A model generated the notes under the pieces. The model was not told the origin of the DNA, did no database searches, and saw only the letters and a list, made by a program, of their open reading frames with translations. Position numbers and translations under genes: made by a program. Below are positions 1 to 15,000 of a DNA stretch of 64,000 nt, in pieces. This DNA is from Azospirillaceae bacterium (GTDB lineage Bacteria > Pseudomonadota > Alphaproteobacteria > Azospirillales > Azospirillaceae): the NCBI GenBank assembly GCA_028281465.1, contig JANQJV010000277.1:30124-94123 (forward strand). Reading direction: 5' to 3'. The first letter of the stretch is position 1. Every line of letters starts with the position of its first letter.

Positions 1-3000
1 ACGCGCTGGACGGTGCCGCTCACCGCTGCCACCTGGATGGCATCGGTCTCGGACAGGAATAGGCCACCGGCCGCCGCCAGACCGCTCACGCTCGTCACGG
101 AAATGTCGAAATGGTTCGAGCCGGTGCCCACGCCGCCGGCTGAGGCCGCCAGCCGCAGATTGGCTGCCGAGACGTCGACGGCGCTGTCGCCGCCGTCCAC
201 CACCGAACCGGCCGTGGAGATGAGGCTCACCGTTCCCGTGCTGGCCGAAATACCGGTCAAGGTCAGCAGGTTGGTGCCCCGATAGCGGATGTTGCCGCCG
301 TCGGTGCGGGCGTGGACACCGTCGGTGATGGTGACATTGCCGCCGACATTGGCTGCGGCCACAGCATCGACGTCGATCGATCCGGAGGCCCCGGTGCTTT
401 CCAGATGCCCACCGGTGTTCTGGGCGATGTTGCCGCCGGTGGCCAGGACACTCACATAGCCGCGTCCGGCCAACACGGTTGCCTGAAGGTCGATGCTGCC
501 GGACACCGTCTCCAATCGGATCTGCCCGGTGGCGGTGGAGCGCACGCCCACCTGGCCCAGCACCTGGAGTTGTCCGGCATCGACCACCGTGTTCAGGGTG
601 CCGGACGCCCCCTCGGCATTGAGACCGCCGGCGGTCACCACCAGGCCGTCGGTCTCATGCACGAAGCCGCCGCCGACACCGGTCAGGGTATAGGTCAACG
701 AGGCAATGGACGTGTTCAGATAATCGGCGGAGGTGCCGATGCCGGTCGCCGCCGTCAACGTCACCGCCGTCACACCACCGCTGGCATCGCCGCCAATCAG
801 GTTCGATGTCTCGGCCGTCAGATTGTCGGTGATCGCGCCCGTAGAGGCGGTGATGTTGATCGATAAATCCGCTTCGACGACACTAACCAGCACATTCGTT
901 TGGGCCGTCAAGCTTACCTCACCGGTGTCACCGGCCGCGATCACGCTCACAGTGCGGGTACCATCGGCCATGGTGATAGCCCCGGTGGTCGCCCTGCCGG
1001 TGACGGTGCCGCCCGCCGAAGTGATGTTGGCCTGCTGGTTGACCGCTGCGGCGGTGAAGTCGATTTGAGTCTGGCCGGAGCCGCTGATCACCGCCGTGTT
1101 GGTTAGGGTACCGGTGGCCGTGAGGGTGATGGTGCCGGTGGTCGACGTCACCACCTGATTGACCGTCAGGTCCATGGTGGTGCCGGCGGTGGTCACGTCG
1201 ATGGCGCCGGTGCCGGATGTGACGATGCCCGATCCCGTTCCGAGCACCGTGATCGTTCCTGAGGTGGTGGTCAAAGTGATATTGCCGGTACCGGCGGCGT
1301 TGTCTTGCAGCAGCCGGTTGACCGAAATGTTGCCGCCTGCCGCCACCTCGTTGACGGTGATATTGCCGCTGGTGCCGTTCACTTTGGCGTCGATGACCTC
1401 AAGCTGGGTCCAGGACAGCGAGATGTCCTCCGACGCCTCCGCGGTCAGAGTGGCGGCGCGCACGGTTTCGGCGCTGTCACCGTCACTGGCATCGGCGACC
1501 TGCCGAATCCTGCCGGTACTCGCGAAAAATGTGGCGTTCTGGGTTCCCCCGGCACCGACTTCGGTGGTGTTGTTCAGCGTGATGGTGTCGACCGCGTCCA
1601 ACGTCAGCGTGTCGGTGGTCGCGAAGGTCTGGTTGACGTCCGTGTAATCCACGACGTCGATCGACCCACCGTAGATGCTGGTCGGATCGGTGAAGACCGC
1701 CGTGCCGGTCAACGCACCGATGCGCACGCGTCCGGCCGACGTCGCCGTCTCGGCATGGCCGGTGGTACTGTCCACGCGACCGATGACGATCGACGAGAAG
1801 CCGTCCTGCAGCGCCTGAATATCGGCCACCGTCAGGTTCAGGTTGGTGGCCACCTCGCCGGTCGGCGCCGCAAGGTCGATCGACATGGACGCCGTCGTCG
1901 GACGCAGGGTGATGGTCTGGGTGCCGGCCACCGACCCAGCGCCGCCATTGAAGTCGATCTCGTCCGCCTCGATCAGGATATTGCCGGCAACGCTGACGCT
2001 GCCGTCGAACTGCGCGACCGCCGCCCCGTTGATGGTCAGGCTGCCGCCGTTCTGGATGGTCAGGCCGCCCTTGAACCATACCGTCCCGGTGGCGGTGATG
2101 CTCAGATTGCCGGCCACCACCACTGTGCTGTCGAATGTGACGTCGCCGGCTTGGGTGATGGTGAAGCCTTCCAGCGCATCGACCGATCCCACCGGCCCCG
2201 TGATCTGGATCGCGCTGCCCACCCCGGCGGCCAGCGTCAGCGTGTCGTCGCCGGCAACATTGTCGCCGCCCAGAAGATGCGTGGCATCGCCGCCCAACTG
2301 AATGGTGCCGGCCGCCGTCACCGAGCGGGCGCCGGTAACTTCGATGGAATCGCTGATCAGCAGATCGCCACCGTTGTTGATGTCCGCCGCCAGGGTGGTG
2401 GTTTGCCCCGAGCCGTAAATGTAGATCGACGCACCGGAGGTCGTGGTCAGGTTGCCCATGATGCTGACGTGACCACTACCGCCGGTTTTCTGACGCAGCA
2501 CCAGCGTATCCTGGAAGGTGACCGCAGTGGTGGGCGAAGCCGCATCACCGATCGTAATGTGGTTTGTCGCCGTGGCACTGCCGATGACGATCTGGCTGAA
2601 GCCGTTTTGCAGATTGCCGATCTCGGTGCTGTCCAGGTACATCGCACCCGTTGCGCCAGCACTGACCGTTCCGACCACGATATCGCGGGTGGCCGTGCGC
2701 GTCGTCAGATGCAGCTCCGCTCCCGCGCTTCGCACCCTATCGTTGATGGTGATGTCGTCGGCGACGATACCGATATTGTCGCCAGCACCATCCACCGCCG
2801 AATTGATGACCTGCTCACCGCTCAGTGACACCACATTGGTGGCGCCGCCGCGCGAGCCGGCGCCCTCACCGCTGCCCTTGAGCTGGACCGATTCCGCCGT
2901 GAGCACTTTGACCGCATTGCGCTCGGCGCTGTTGAGCGTCAGCAAATTGGCATCCACCAGCAGGGACAGTGGGCTGTAGGTGAAGCCGGACACCGGCGCG

Positions 3001-6000
3001 CCGATGGCGTTGCGCGCCGTCAGGGTCATTTCGCCGTCCGAGGTCCGCAGATAGGGGTCGGCCGCCGTCCGCAGCACCGTGCCGTCGGCCAGCGGATCGC
3101 CGGCCGAGGCGCCGGACACGGTGATGACCCCGGTGGTGGCGTCGATGGTGAACAGACCGTTGCTCATCGCCCATTCGATGGCCGAATCGAAACGGCCGTC
3201 GACCTGGCGCCACGTTGTCGCCGAGGGGGCGTTGAGAATGGACCCCAGGGTTGCCGTCACGTCGATGCCGCCCGCGCCAAGGACCGTGACGTCGGCGCCG
3301 AAGGTAACGTCGCCGGCCTCGGCGGTGATGGAAACACCGCCACCGGTGGTTGCGATGGCGCCGCCCACGGCAACGCCGGTGTGCCCGGTCCCGCCGGCAT
3401 ACACCGTCACCGCGCCGCTGGTCGCCGAAATGCCGCCGCTCGCGACCGTGATGGCGCCCGCAACCGTTTCCACCGTGACATTGCCCGCCGCCGACTGGTC
3501 GATGCGGCTGACGCTCACGCCATCGGTCTCCTCGACCCAAATGTCGCCGCCACCGCTGTTGGACAGCTCCAACGCCGCCACGGTGGTCTCCAGTGCGTTG
3601 CCCGAGCCGATGCCGCCCACCGCCGTGATCTTTAGGGTTGCGTTGGCGGCCGCCACGTCGCTCGGACTGTCGCCGGCGTCCAACACTGCGCCGCCGGCGG
3701 TGATGGCGAGAATGTCCGACGCGGTCGTCCGCAGCTTGCCCACCGTCACGGCGCCGCCGGCCGTGAGGGTGATGGCGCCGCTGCCGGCCTCGATCACCGT
3801 GCCGTCGGCCATGGTCAGAGCGCCACCGGCGTTGAAGGACACACCGCCGCTGGTCGCGGTGACGTCGGCGTCCACCCCCAGCGTCATGCTGGTGCCCGCG
3901 GTCAGAGCCACCGCTCCGCTGCCGGTCACGATGGCCCCGCTCAACGCCAGCGCCCCGCCGGCCTGCAGTGTCACTGCCGCCGCGCCGGACAGACGGATGG
4001 CGCTGTCGACCGTCAACGCCCCGGCCGTGGTAACGATGCTCACTGCCGCGCCGGCCTGGTTCTGGGTCAGCGACGTCACCGTCACGCCGTCCGCCTCGGT
4101 CAGGGTCACCGCACCGCCCGCGGTGATCGACAGCGTATCGGCCTCGATGCTGCCAGAGATGCTGCCGTTCGCCGCCGACAACGTGACGGCTCCGGCTCCG
4201 GCCAGGCTGCCGATGCTGATGTCGCCGTTGGTGGTGGTCAACGACACCTCTCCGGCCGTCCCGGTGATCGACCCGATCGAAATACCGCTGTCGGCGCGGA
4301 GCGTCAGGTTACCGCCACCCATGGCAATGGAGGTGACCGACAGCGCCCCGGTCTGGAACACCGTCAGATCGCCGGCGCCGTTCATGGTGACCTGCAGGCT
4401 GCCCACCTCCGTGGTCACCGTCAGATCGTCGCCGGCCGTGATGTTGAGCCTCCCCGCCGTCACCAGCCCGCCCAGGGTCATGCTGCCGCCGGCCGCAAGC
4501 GTAATGGTGGCGCTGTTGCCAACGTTGAGCGGCGACACCACGACCATGGACTGACCCGCCGACAGGTCGATTGTCTCGCCGTCATGGGTGGGAAGGTCGA
4601 CCACCTTCAGCGACCCATCGACCGAAAGCGACACGTCGCCGGAATGATCCGATGCGATCAGGACATAATCGCCGGCCACCGTGGTCGGAATGCCGCCGCC
4701 GCCGGAGATTTCACTGGCGCCGGTGGTTGCGCCGCCGGCAGAGATGGCGAAGACCTCGACATCATCGCTGAGGTCTCCATTCACGTCGGGCCGGCTGACG
4801 TCACGCAGGGTCGCCGTGCCTAAAACAGTGACGTTGTAGCCGACGGCGTCGGCGGCGTCATCATAGGCGGCCAGTTCCTTGACGGCGCCGGCCGCATCGA
4901 GGGTGACGCTGGCATGGGATTTCTGAGCGCCCGCCGCAAAGCCGGCCTCAACCGTGCCGACATACAAGGTGTTGGTCGCCTTCAGGGTGATGTCGTTGCC
5001 GGCGGCATCGACCGTGGTCCGCACCAGCGTGGCACTGAGGTCGCTGCCGGCGCTGATCGAGATCGAGCCGTCGTTGGCGATCACCTCGGTCAGGACGATG
5101 TCGTCGGACTCGTTGAGCAGGATGTTGCCGGCGGACGTCGACTCGATCCGCGCCGTCGCGACCAGGGAATTGAGCGTGACGCCGCCGGTGGTCTCGATGT
5201 CCAAGCCATGGGCGACCACCACCGACGCCGTGTCGCTGACCACATCGTTGGCCCGCATGGTCAAGGTGCCAGCGGTCTGGTCGGCGAAGATAATGCCGCC
5301 CTCCAGGGTCAGAGTGCCGGCCGTGGTCAGGGTGACATTCGAGGCCGGGGTAAACCCATCCAAACCGCCGATGAAGCCGGTGAGCGAGAAATCGTCGGTC
5401 AACTCGACCGTGATGTCGCGCAACGCCCGGATCTCGAAATTCGAGGCGTCGATACCGGTGGAGTCGATGTCGACGAAGCCGCTTTCCTGGGTCGACGCGG
5501 TCACCGAGCCGGTATTGTTGGTATCGACCGCGCCCTTGACGTCGGTCACACCGCGGGCCGTGATGATGACGCTGTCGATGGTCCCGTCGCCGGCCACAAT
5601 GTCACCCGAAATGAAGACATTGGTGCCGGAGTTCAGCTCGAGCAGTTCGTCGGCCGTCACCGTGCCGCTGATCGACAGCACCGTGCCGCTATCCAAGATC
5701 ACCGATTTCGAGGAAATGGCCGTCGGCAGAACGAAGTCGAAGGCATCGCCCGCCCGGTACTCGATCAAGTCGGGGGCGTTGAAGAAGGTGTACAGCTTCA
5801 ACACCTGCGCGGCGTTGAAGGCCACCGCCGAATTGTAATCCAACGCCGCACCGCTGGCCGGCTGAACCACCTGGAGGTTGCCCGCGGTGCTGACCAAACG
5901 AATGGTGTCTGCCGTCACCGCCGCCTGGGTGGCCGTCGTCGTGCCGACGATCAGGTCGCCGGCCGACTGGATGGTTGCCGTGGCACCGGCGGTCTTGGCC

Positions 6001-9000
6001 GCACCCACCGACAGCACCGTCAGGCCCGTAAAGATCTCGCCGACACCGTCGGACTCATACAAGGAGATGTCGCCAGCCGTCGTCTGCACACTGGTCAGCA
6101 CGTTGGCGGCAATCTCCAGATCGGTGATCCCCGTCGCCGCCGACAACACCAGCGAGTCCGCCACCAGGTCGACGTCATCGTCGGTGAAGGTCTCGGTGAT
6201 CTGTCCCGCGGTCGAGGTCAACGAGACATCGCCCAGCGCTGTCACGTCTCCGATATCACTGTCGGCGTAGGTCCCGGCCGAAACGAAACGCACCAGAATG
6301 TCGCCGTCGGTGGTCACGGTGATGTCGTTGGCGTCGGCATTGGTCGCCAACGCGACGTCCGCCAAGTCGACGGTGCCGCCGGCCTTGACCGTCAGGCTGC
6401 CGTCCAGCACCACCACCTTATCCAGCGTCAGCGCTTTGGTGCCGGTCTGCGTGATCGACACCGAGCCTGCCGCGGTCGTTTGCACCGACACGGACTCCAC
6501 GCTGGTCGACAGCGTCAGGCTACCGCGCACGGTGACGCCCAGAGCATCGGCGACGATCGGTGACGCGGCGGTCGGCTGGGTGATCGTCCCTTCCACGTCC
6601 AGCGTCACGTCGCCCCGGCCCCCGGCCGCCACCGACACCAGCGACAGGTCGGCCGTGGCCTCATCCCACTGCACCGTATGGATGATGATGTCGTTACGGT
6701 CGGTGGTTCCCTCGGTGGTTACCGACGTCGCAATGACGTCGCCGGCATTGGTGACGGTGATCGTGCCATTGGTCGCTGTGACCTTGGTCAGGTCCAGATC
6801 GCCCGCGTTGTTCAACGTGATGTCGCCGGAATCCGTGACATCGAGATCCACCGTCGCAACACTGGTATTAACGGTGATGCCGCGCTCGGCGTCGGCCACC
6901 AGACTGTTGGCCGTGATCATGCCCGTTTCCCACAGGGGGATTTCAGTGCTTGCCTGGGTAATCACGCCGGAGGTCGCCGTCAGCGTCACGGTATCGGTCG
7001 CGGTCAGCGCAGACTCGATGAGCGTGATGCCGCCGCCAAAGCGGCCGGCGCTCACCGTGATGGCGTCGGCCTGAAGGTCGGCCTCGATATCGCCGGTGAC
7101 CGCACCGTCCCCGGCATCGTTGTCACCGGCGGTCACGGTGATGGACGTGGTGGCGGTGGCGATTCCGCTCAGCGTGACATTGCGGCCGGCGCTGACGTCA
7201 ATCGTCTGCACCGTCTTCACCGTTCCGCCCAAAATCCCGTGGCGCGCCGCCGAAAAACTCAATGTTCCGGCCGTTTTCGAGGTGGTCCACACCTCGGCCG
7301 CATCGCCAATGGTCAGGTCGCGCCCGGCCGACAGGACAATCTTCTCCGGCGCCGACAATTGCGACAGTGAGGCCAGCGTTTCCTGGTCGATTTGCGCGCC
7401 TTGGACCGTCAGGTCACGCCCAGCCGTCACCGTCAGCGCCCCGTCGGTGGCCGACACCAAACCGCCCACCGCGACATCGCGGCCGGTGGTGACCGTCACT
7501 TGCGCAGACGTGATGGCTTGCGTTGAATAGGCCGAATACGGCGTCAGTGCCCCGTCTTGATAGGTGCGTTCCGACACGAGCTGTGTGTCCTCGCTCGTGT
7601 TGGCAACCTTGCCCCACTGCGTGTAGGTCTTCGTTGTCTCGACCTCGCGCACCTGATCCCGCTCTTCGTACACATCGCGCCGGTCGTAGAGATCGTGCGT
7701 CTGTCCGGTCCAGGCATAGGATAGCTGGGTGCGCTGGTCCCGCACCTCGTGGGTTTGCGAAGTCCAATCATAAGTGTAATCATTGAATGTTTCGGTCAGA
7801 TCATTGATCTTTTGCCAATACGCCGAAGACTCGATGTTGAGGAAGATATCGATGTACCCGCCGTCGTTGCCGCCCCCGTGATGATGGGGATTCAAAAACA
7901 CGCTCTGCGTCGGGATCGTCTGGCCCCCGTTCGCGACCCAGCTACCTTCCAGAATAAAGTCGTCGCCACCCGTCAGGCCACCATCCGCTTCCTGCACCTT
8001 ATACGTTACCCTCAGGTGCGTATTGCTGGCCAAACCCGCCCAGTCAAAGAACACATGGTTGGGATGGAAGGTGCTCCTTTCGTCGTTGCCTTCCGGGCTC
8101 CTATAGTGATGAGTCGCACCGCCCAACGTGACCCACATGTCAAAGTATGGTTCGTCATCACCCCACTCGGTGTTCGCGTACACCGTCGCCTGAGTGAGTA
8201 CAATCTTGACGTTGAACAGTCGTTGCTCGGAAATGCCGACTTTGATCTCGCGGCTATCGACGGAGGCCTGATTGGCGATGCTCGATGTGTCGCCGGTATA
8301 GCCGTCAGGGGCATAGATGAAGACGTCGTTGGCATCCTTCAGCGCATCGTCCTGGGGCAAATCATCGGTGGACCAAGCCCACATGGGTATCCAGTCCAAC
8401 GACGAGTTGAACGTGTTCTGCGCCGCACCGTCGGCGATCTGATAGGTGCGCGTGCCGGTGTCCACTTGGTAGGCCACCGTCCAGCGGTCCTCGGCTTTGC
8501 CGTCGTCATCGCTTTCGCGGTAATCGGCCTGGGTGAGGGCCGTATGATCCGAATGGATCTGGGTGTAGAGAACCTTGGCGGTATCCTCGTACCGGGCCAC
8601 CAGTTCGCCGGTGGGCTGCTCGGCGGCGCTCACCCACGTGCCGTCGCCGTCGCCGTTCAGTGAGGTGTCGCCAGTCAAGTAGCGCGTCTCGCCCTGGCTG
8701 ACCACATTCAGCACATCGGCCTGGGCGCCCTTGGGCATACGGATGAACTTGTCGCGCCAACCGTCGACGTCGACGCGGTAGATCACGATGTCGGTGCTGC
8801 CGGCCCAGTCGGGTGTCCAGTCATCGACGCTCGGCGTGCCGTTGATGGTCTTGTGGATTTTGGCATTGGTGTAGGCGAAGTCGTAGAGCGGCATATAGCC
8901 GAGAGAGGACAGCACCACGCTCCGCTGGTCGTCACTCAACTGCTCGAAGGACTTGTAACCGGCGTCCCTGTAGTCGTTGGCCGGCGCCGACACCGAACCC

Positions 9001-12000
9001 AGGCCAAGAACGGCGCCGACGCCGGACCAATCGATGTCGGCGTTCTTGTAGTCCACGCCCTCGACGAAATACTCGCGGAAAAGCTGGCCCTGCGCCTTGT
9101 AGTAGCCGACCTGGGTCAGCGTGACGTCCATGGTGTGGTATTCGCTGCCCACCTTGACCATCGTGCTGCCGACGCGCTCAAGGCCCGTGGTCGGAACCAG
9201 AGTCACCTCTTTCACATCGAAAGTGCCGATTTTGACGTCGCGATAGCCGGTCACCTCGATGATGGTCCTGCTTACCGTGGAGATGATCGGCTGGCTGACA
9301 CGGCGGTCGCCGGCCACCGAAGCATCAGAGGTAATCGCCACGTCGTTGCCGGCTTGGACGACGACGTCGTTGGGCGCCGACAGGTTGCCTTGTCCGACGA
9401 TGTTGACGACGCCTCCGAAGAGATCGGCAGCGTTGATGGTTCCGAGCAGGGTATCGAGGGACGCGCCGAGCGAAATGCCGGCGTTGACCTCAATTCGGTT
9501 CTGCGATTGGACGATGCCGCCGATGGCCGCCTCGTCCTCGGCATTGATCAGCACCCGGCCGTCGGTGGCGCGGTCGCTGACCGAACCGTCGACCACGATG
9601 GAACCGCCCAGCAAATGGACCAGCTTGTCGGCCTCGACCTGTCCGGTGCCCTCGACATAGACCTGGGTGGAACCTTGCAGGCGCAGCGTCGAGGCATCGG
9701 CCCACGCCTTGACCCGCCCGCCGGCCATCACATTGACGGCGGGACCGCTCAACACCAAGGAGTCGGCGGCATCGACGAAACCGGAGACGGTAATGGCGTC
9801 GCGGCCGGACGACACCGTGATGGTGACGGTATCGGCAGCGCTTCCGGTCAATTGGCCGACAACGCCGTCGATCATCACCTTGGCCGAAGCCGACAGATCG
9901 ATACTGCCGCCGGCATGGGTGGCGACGGTACCGCCACTGACCCGAGTGTCGCCGTCGAACACGACCTCACTGATCCACAGGCCAACGCCGGTCGTCACGT
10001 TCTCACCGCCGCTGATGGTGACAGTGTCGTTGGCGATGATCAGACCGTCGACCAGGACCATGTCCGTGCTGGAAACGACGATATCGGCGCCGGTGTCGAC
10101 GGCACTGATCAAGCCACGCACCTGCACGGCACCGTCGGAATCGATGTCGATTCGTCCGGGCGAGGTTGGAGACCACTGCCCGTTGCCGGTGGGGTCAACC
10201 TCCACCTTGCTGCCCGCGGTCACCGCCAGGCCGATGCCGTTGGCATCTCTACCGGCCGAGATACGCAGCAGACCGCTGGCGATCATGTTGCCGCCGCGAT
10301 CAACCAGGTTCGAAGTCTCGTCCAACCCCTGGCCACCAACCACCACCGACTCGCTGGCGACCACGGTCAAGGTGGCGTCGCGGCCGCGCCAGGTATCGGT
10401 ACCGGTACGCCCGGCGCGCAGGTCACCGACGAGCGCCACCGCCCTGGCGTCGATGGTCATCGCGCTGTCGTCGGCCACGGTCTCCAAGGCCGAGTCACTG
10501 GCGACGGCCACAATGCCCTGGGTTTCGATGTCGATCGCGGCGTCAGCGCGGATCAGCACCGCCGTCGACTGGCTCTGTCCCTGGGTGGGGTTGGTATCAC
10601 CGACCAGGACATCACCGCTGGCTTCGATGTGCAGACGCTGGCCAGCATCGTCGACAATCAGGGTGGTGTTGATCACCTGAACGGTGCCGCGGGAAACAAT
10701 GGACAGCGATCCGGCCAAATCGATGTCGCCTTGGATCAGAACCGTGTCCTCGGCCTCAATGGTGACTTCGTAGTCGTTGGGATTGGCGGTCGCCCGCGTC
10801 GAGCGCAAAACGCCGCTGATATCGACGGTCTTGCCTTGGATCAGCAGTTCGGCGCCGGTCTCGATCACGCCGGCCTCTTTGGTAATGGTGACGCTGCCAG
10901 TGACCGATCGGATGGTCAGGCTGCGCAGGGTCGGCAGGTCGGCGCCGAACGTGCTGTCGATCGTCACATCACCATAGCTGCCCAGGGTCAGGCGGCCACC
11001 GTCGTCCTGCGCCTTGGTCACCGCCGTCGCTGTGCTGCTGAAACTGCCGGCCAGGATGGTAATGTCGTGCTGTGCCTGCAAGGTGCCGGACAGGTTGAAG
11101 GCGCCGTCACCTTCCACGGCGATGTCGGAGCGCGTGCCTTGGGCCATGGCGGTGCCCGCGAAGACGCCACCCTGGCCGGGATCGATGGTGATCGAGCCCT
11201 TGGTGGTCATCAAGAGACCGGTCTTGTCGACATCGAGGGTCTCGCCCTCGTCCTCGCCGCCGGTGACGGTGATGCCCTGATAGGCCAAGACCTCAGAGGC
11301 GACATAGATCTTGTCGTTGCCCCCGTCGGGATTGCCGATGTTGACGACCGAGCCGGCCGCCGTCGCCTGAATGGCGTAGCGCGTGGACGCCGCGCGATCG
11401 GCGGCAGCCACCCCGGTGAAGCCGATGCGACCGGCCCCGGTCGAGCCCTCCGTCTTCACCGTGAAATCGTAGAGGCTGGTCAACATCAGCCGGCCATCGC
11501 GCAGGCGCACCGTCAGGTCGTCGGCGCTCAGGTGCTGCATCGAACCGACGGCGACCGTGGTGTCGGTCGATGCGGTGACGGTGAAGACGGCGGCGGTGAT
11601 GGCACTTTGCAGGTCGCTGATCAGATCGGCGAGGCCCGTATTGTCGCTGGTCGCGGCGGCGGTCAGCATCACCGTGCCGTCCAGCGTCAGGGCTCCTTTG
11701 GTCATTTGGACGTGCAGGCTGACGTCGCCCGACAGAATACCGCTGGCCCGTTCCGTCCACCCCGTCGCCACCAGTTCCCGCGTCCACGCCGAGGCCAGCA
11801 GACGCATGGGGCCGGAGGCCGACACCGTGAGCGTACTGTCTTCGCCGACTGTCTGCAGGGTGGCCGTGCCCAAGATCACCAAGCCGTTGCCGGCATGGGG
11901 AGAACTGCCGTCATCGGGATCCACGCCACCGGTCACGTCCAGCGTGCCGCCGGCCTTGAGGTCCAGACCGATGCGCACCTGATGCGCGGCCTGGACCGAC

Positions 12001-15000
12001 AGGGTGGACTTGCCGTTGTACATCGTGATCGCACGGCCGAGGTAGCCGCCGTCCGCATCGCGTTGCTCGACAACGTCGCCGCCGGACACCAACAGGCCAA
12101 GAATATCGGCGTCGGCCCCCGAGGAAACCGTGATCGAGCCATCGGCATCGTGGACGATCACCTCGGCAGCACCGGGCAGGCGGACGCCCATACCGTCTTC
12201 ATCGCCGCCACCGGTCAGGGTCACTGAATGGCTGGCGCGGATGACGCCGCCGACTGCCACGCTGTCACCGGTCTGGGTCGTGGCCTGGCCGCCAATAGAC
12301 AGCAGGCCGCCGGCCGACAGGGTGACCGCCGATGTCTCGGCCGACCACACGATGGTTTCCGACAGCAGGGCGCCACCGGAGGAGAAGGTCTGGCTGACCG
12401 TGCCGCCCGACAGAATGCGCCCCATCATGTGCACATCGTTGGCACCGGTGACGGTCACGGTGCCGCCGCTGTCGTCGCTGGTCCAGCCCTGGGCGGTCAA
12501 ACCGGCCGCGGTGCCGATGACCACCGACATGCCATTGTCGTCGCTGCCGGGCACACCGCCTTCAGCGGTCACCGCCTTGGCCGCCACCAGCGCGGCGTTG
12601 ATCGCCAGCCGCTGACCGGCATTGACGGTGATCGTCGAATCCGGGCCGTTCAGCGTAACACCATCTGTGCCGATCGTTCCGCCGGCCACCACCGAGCCGT
12701 TTAGGATGACGTCTTGCGAACCGTAAACGCGGATGTCGGAACCCACGGTCGGCGCGATCAGCGTCGACGTGTCGGCGACATAAACGCTGACACCATCGGA
12801 ATTGGCCCCGCCTTTGTCGATGCGTTCGATGCCGCTGAGGTTGATGCCGCCGTACAGGCTGATGTCGCCGGCGACCGCGGCTTTGCCCTCCCAGTAGATC
12901 CACTTGTAGCTCTCTAGCTGCAGATCCGACTTGGCCCCGACCAGGTCGATGTTGCCGCGGAAGATCAGATCGTCCTCCGCCTCGATGTGGAGGTCGGCGT
13001 CGGTCGACAACGTCGTGATCGTACCGGTTAGCAAGAAGCCGAAACCCCGGTGGCCCAACAGGTAGCCGGGGTCCTGGACGTCGATGGAGTCCACCGTGCC
13101 GTCGCTGTCGAGATCGCTGGCCACCACCACGTACTGATTCCCGTCGGTGTCGGTCAGCTCCCAGCGCTGAGTCTCGGTGATGGTCCGCACCGCCACGGTA
13201 TCGCCCAGAGCGATCTCGTTGGCCGAGAAGGCGGTCCGCAGCGTTGCGTTCACCGAGCCCGAACCCAGGTCCGTCATCACGGTGGCGTCCGGAGCGGCGC
13301 TGAACAGCGTCAAGCCCGGAATGCTGTCGAAGTATTCGGCGAAATCGTTTTCGGCGGTACCGACATTCAGCGTGATGTCACGGCTGGCGGTGAGCGTGCC
13401 GCCGATCCACATCTCGCGGCCCGAAACCAGTTGGATGGTGGATTGCTCGCCGGTCACATAGGGCACCGGGGTGTCATCGACGGTTTCGAAGGCGGCGCCG
13501 GCCGTGATGGCCGCGCTTTCCTCCACATGCAGAATGCCGCCGGCTTCGACGTAGATGTTGGAATCCTCCTGGCGCGCCAGGATTTCATTTCCGGCGCGCA
13601 GGATGATGTCATTCTGGGCCACCACCCGCAGGTCACCACCGGCGATCACCTGGTCGATGGTGAGCGAGTCGTTGCTCTGCACCGCGATGCGGTCACCCGA
13701 GGCATAGAACAGACCGGAGGCGCGCACCTCAACATCGTCCCAGACCTGGAGCGTCACGCTCTCCACCACGAACTTGTTGGCAACGAGGGCGCCCTGAGCC
13801 AGCGCCTGGGTGCCGCCATCGGTCTCGACGACCGTGCTGGAGGTCAGCTTCTGCCAGCGCGTGGTGTCGCCGAATTCCTCCTGCGTCAGGTCCAGGGTCG
13901 CGGCGGCACCGAGATAGCGGTACAGCCCATATTCGGCCGAGGTATACTGCACCCGCACCGTATTGCCCGTGGACAAGGCGGCGGTGTCCTGGGTGGTGCG
14001 GTCGTTGTTGGTCACCACATCGGTGGTGATCTTGCGCCACAAGCCGGTGTCGGCGAACTGCCGCTGATTCTTGTAATCGCTGACAAAGCGGTTTTGGTCG
14101 ACATCCTGGGCAAAGCTCTGCGCGTCGATCGACGTGGCCTCCCAGGCGGCATTGTCGGCATAGGTCACATCGGGCAGATACGCCTCGGCGTCGTTGGTCC
14201 CGACGTAGCGATAGACCGTGTCGGTGGCCAGATCCTTCACCAGGGTTTGGTTCTGCACCAGACGCACCCGGGTCAGGTCGGTCGTGGTGGTGGTCCCAAG
14301 GTATTCGTACAACTCGTAGGACACGCCGATGATATCGGCAGGACTGGCATTGGACAGCGCCTGCAACTGCTCCAGGCTGAGTGTGTCGAAGTTCTGGGGA
14401 GAGTCGATCGTGAGGATTCCCGACACCGATCCGACCATGCCGTTGGCTCCGCCGCCGGCTTTCAGGGTCACATCGGTGCCGGAGACGTTCATTTCTTCCG
14501 ACGTCGTCTGCCCCCCGAGGCCGCCCATCGGGGCATGCGGGTACAGGAACTGCATCAATCCGGGCGACAGGGCATAACGGCGACGCAACTCGGCATTGGA
14601 TACGTTCTGGTCCTCGAATGCCTGCACCTGATCGGCATCGAGTTGTGCGTTGGCGTCGACGGTGGGGTTCTCGTACACCGCATCGAGAATTGCACCGTCG
14701 ACGGTTTCCAGCACCACCGCTCCCTCGGTGGCGATGACCGACACCGTCGCGTCGGCCCAGGCGGTCGGCGCGACCAACCTGAGGTCTCCAGCCGTCTCGG
14801 TGATCTCGATGCCGGTCTTGGCCAGCACCGCGATGCCGCCGCTGTCCTGCCCAAGACTGTCGCTGTCAACCGTCGCCTCGACATAGCCGTTGCGCGCATC
14901 CAGCTCGATGCGATTGCCGCGCAAAGTCGCATCCGTGCCCGTGAGGCCATCGACGGCATGCAGGATCACGTCGCCCTGATTGGACACCACCTCACCGATC

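Noticed and set aside
8853..12227. 1,124-codon open frame on the plus strand, and similar long plus-strand frames at 4914-6563, 13050-15527, 3079-4554 and 1305-2828
   Set aside because: They lie antisense to the giant gene, have shadow-like His/Arg/Gly/Asp or Pro/Thr/Ser/Val composition and no motifs. GC-rich third positions remove stops from these frames.
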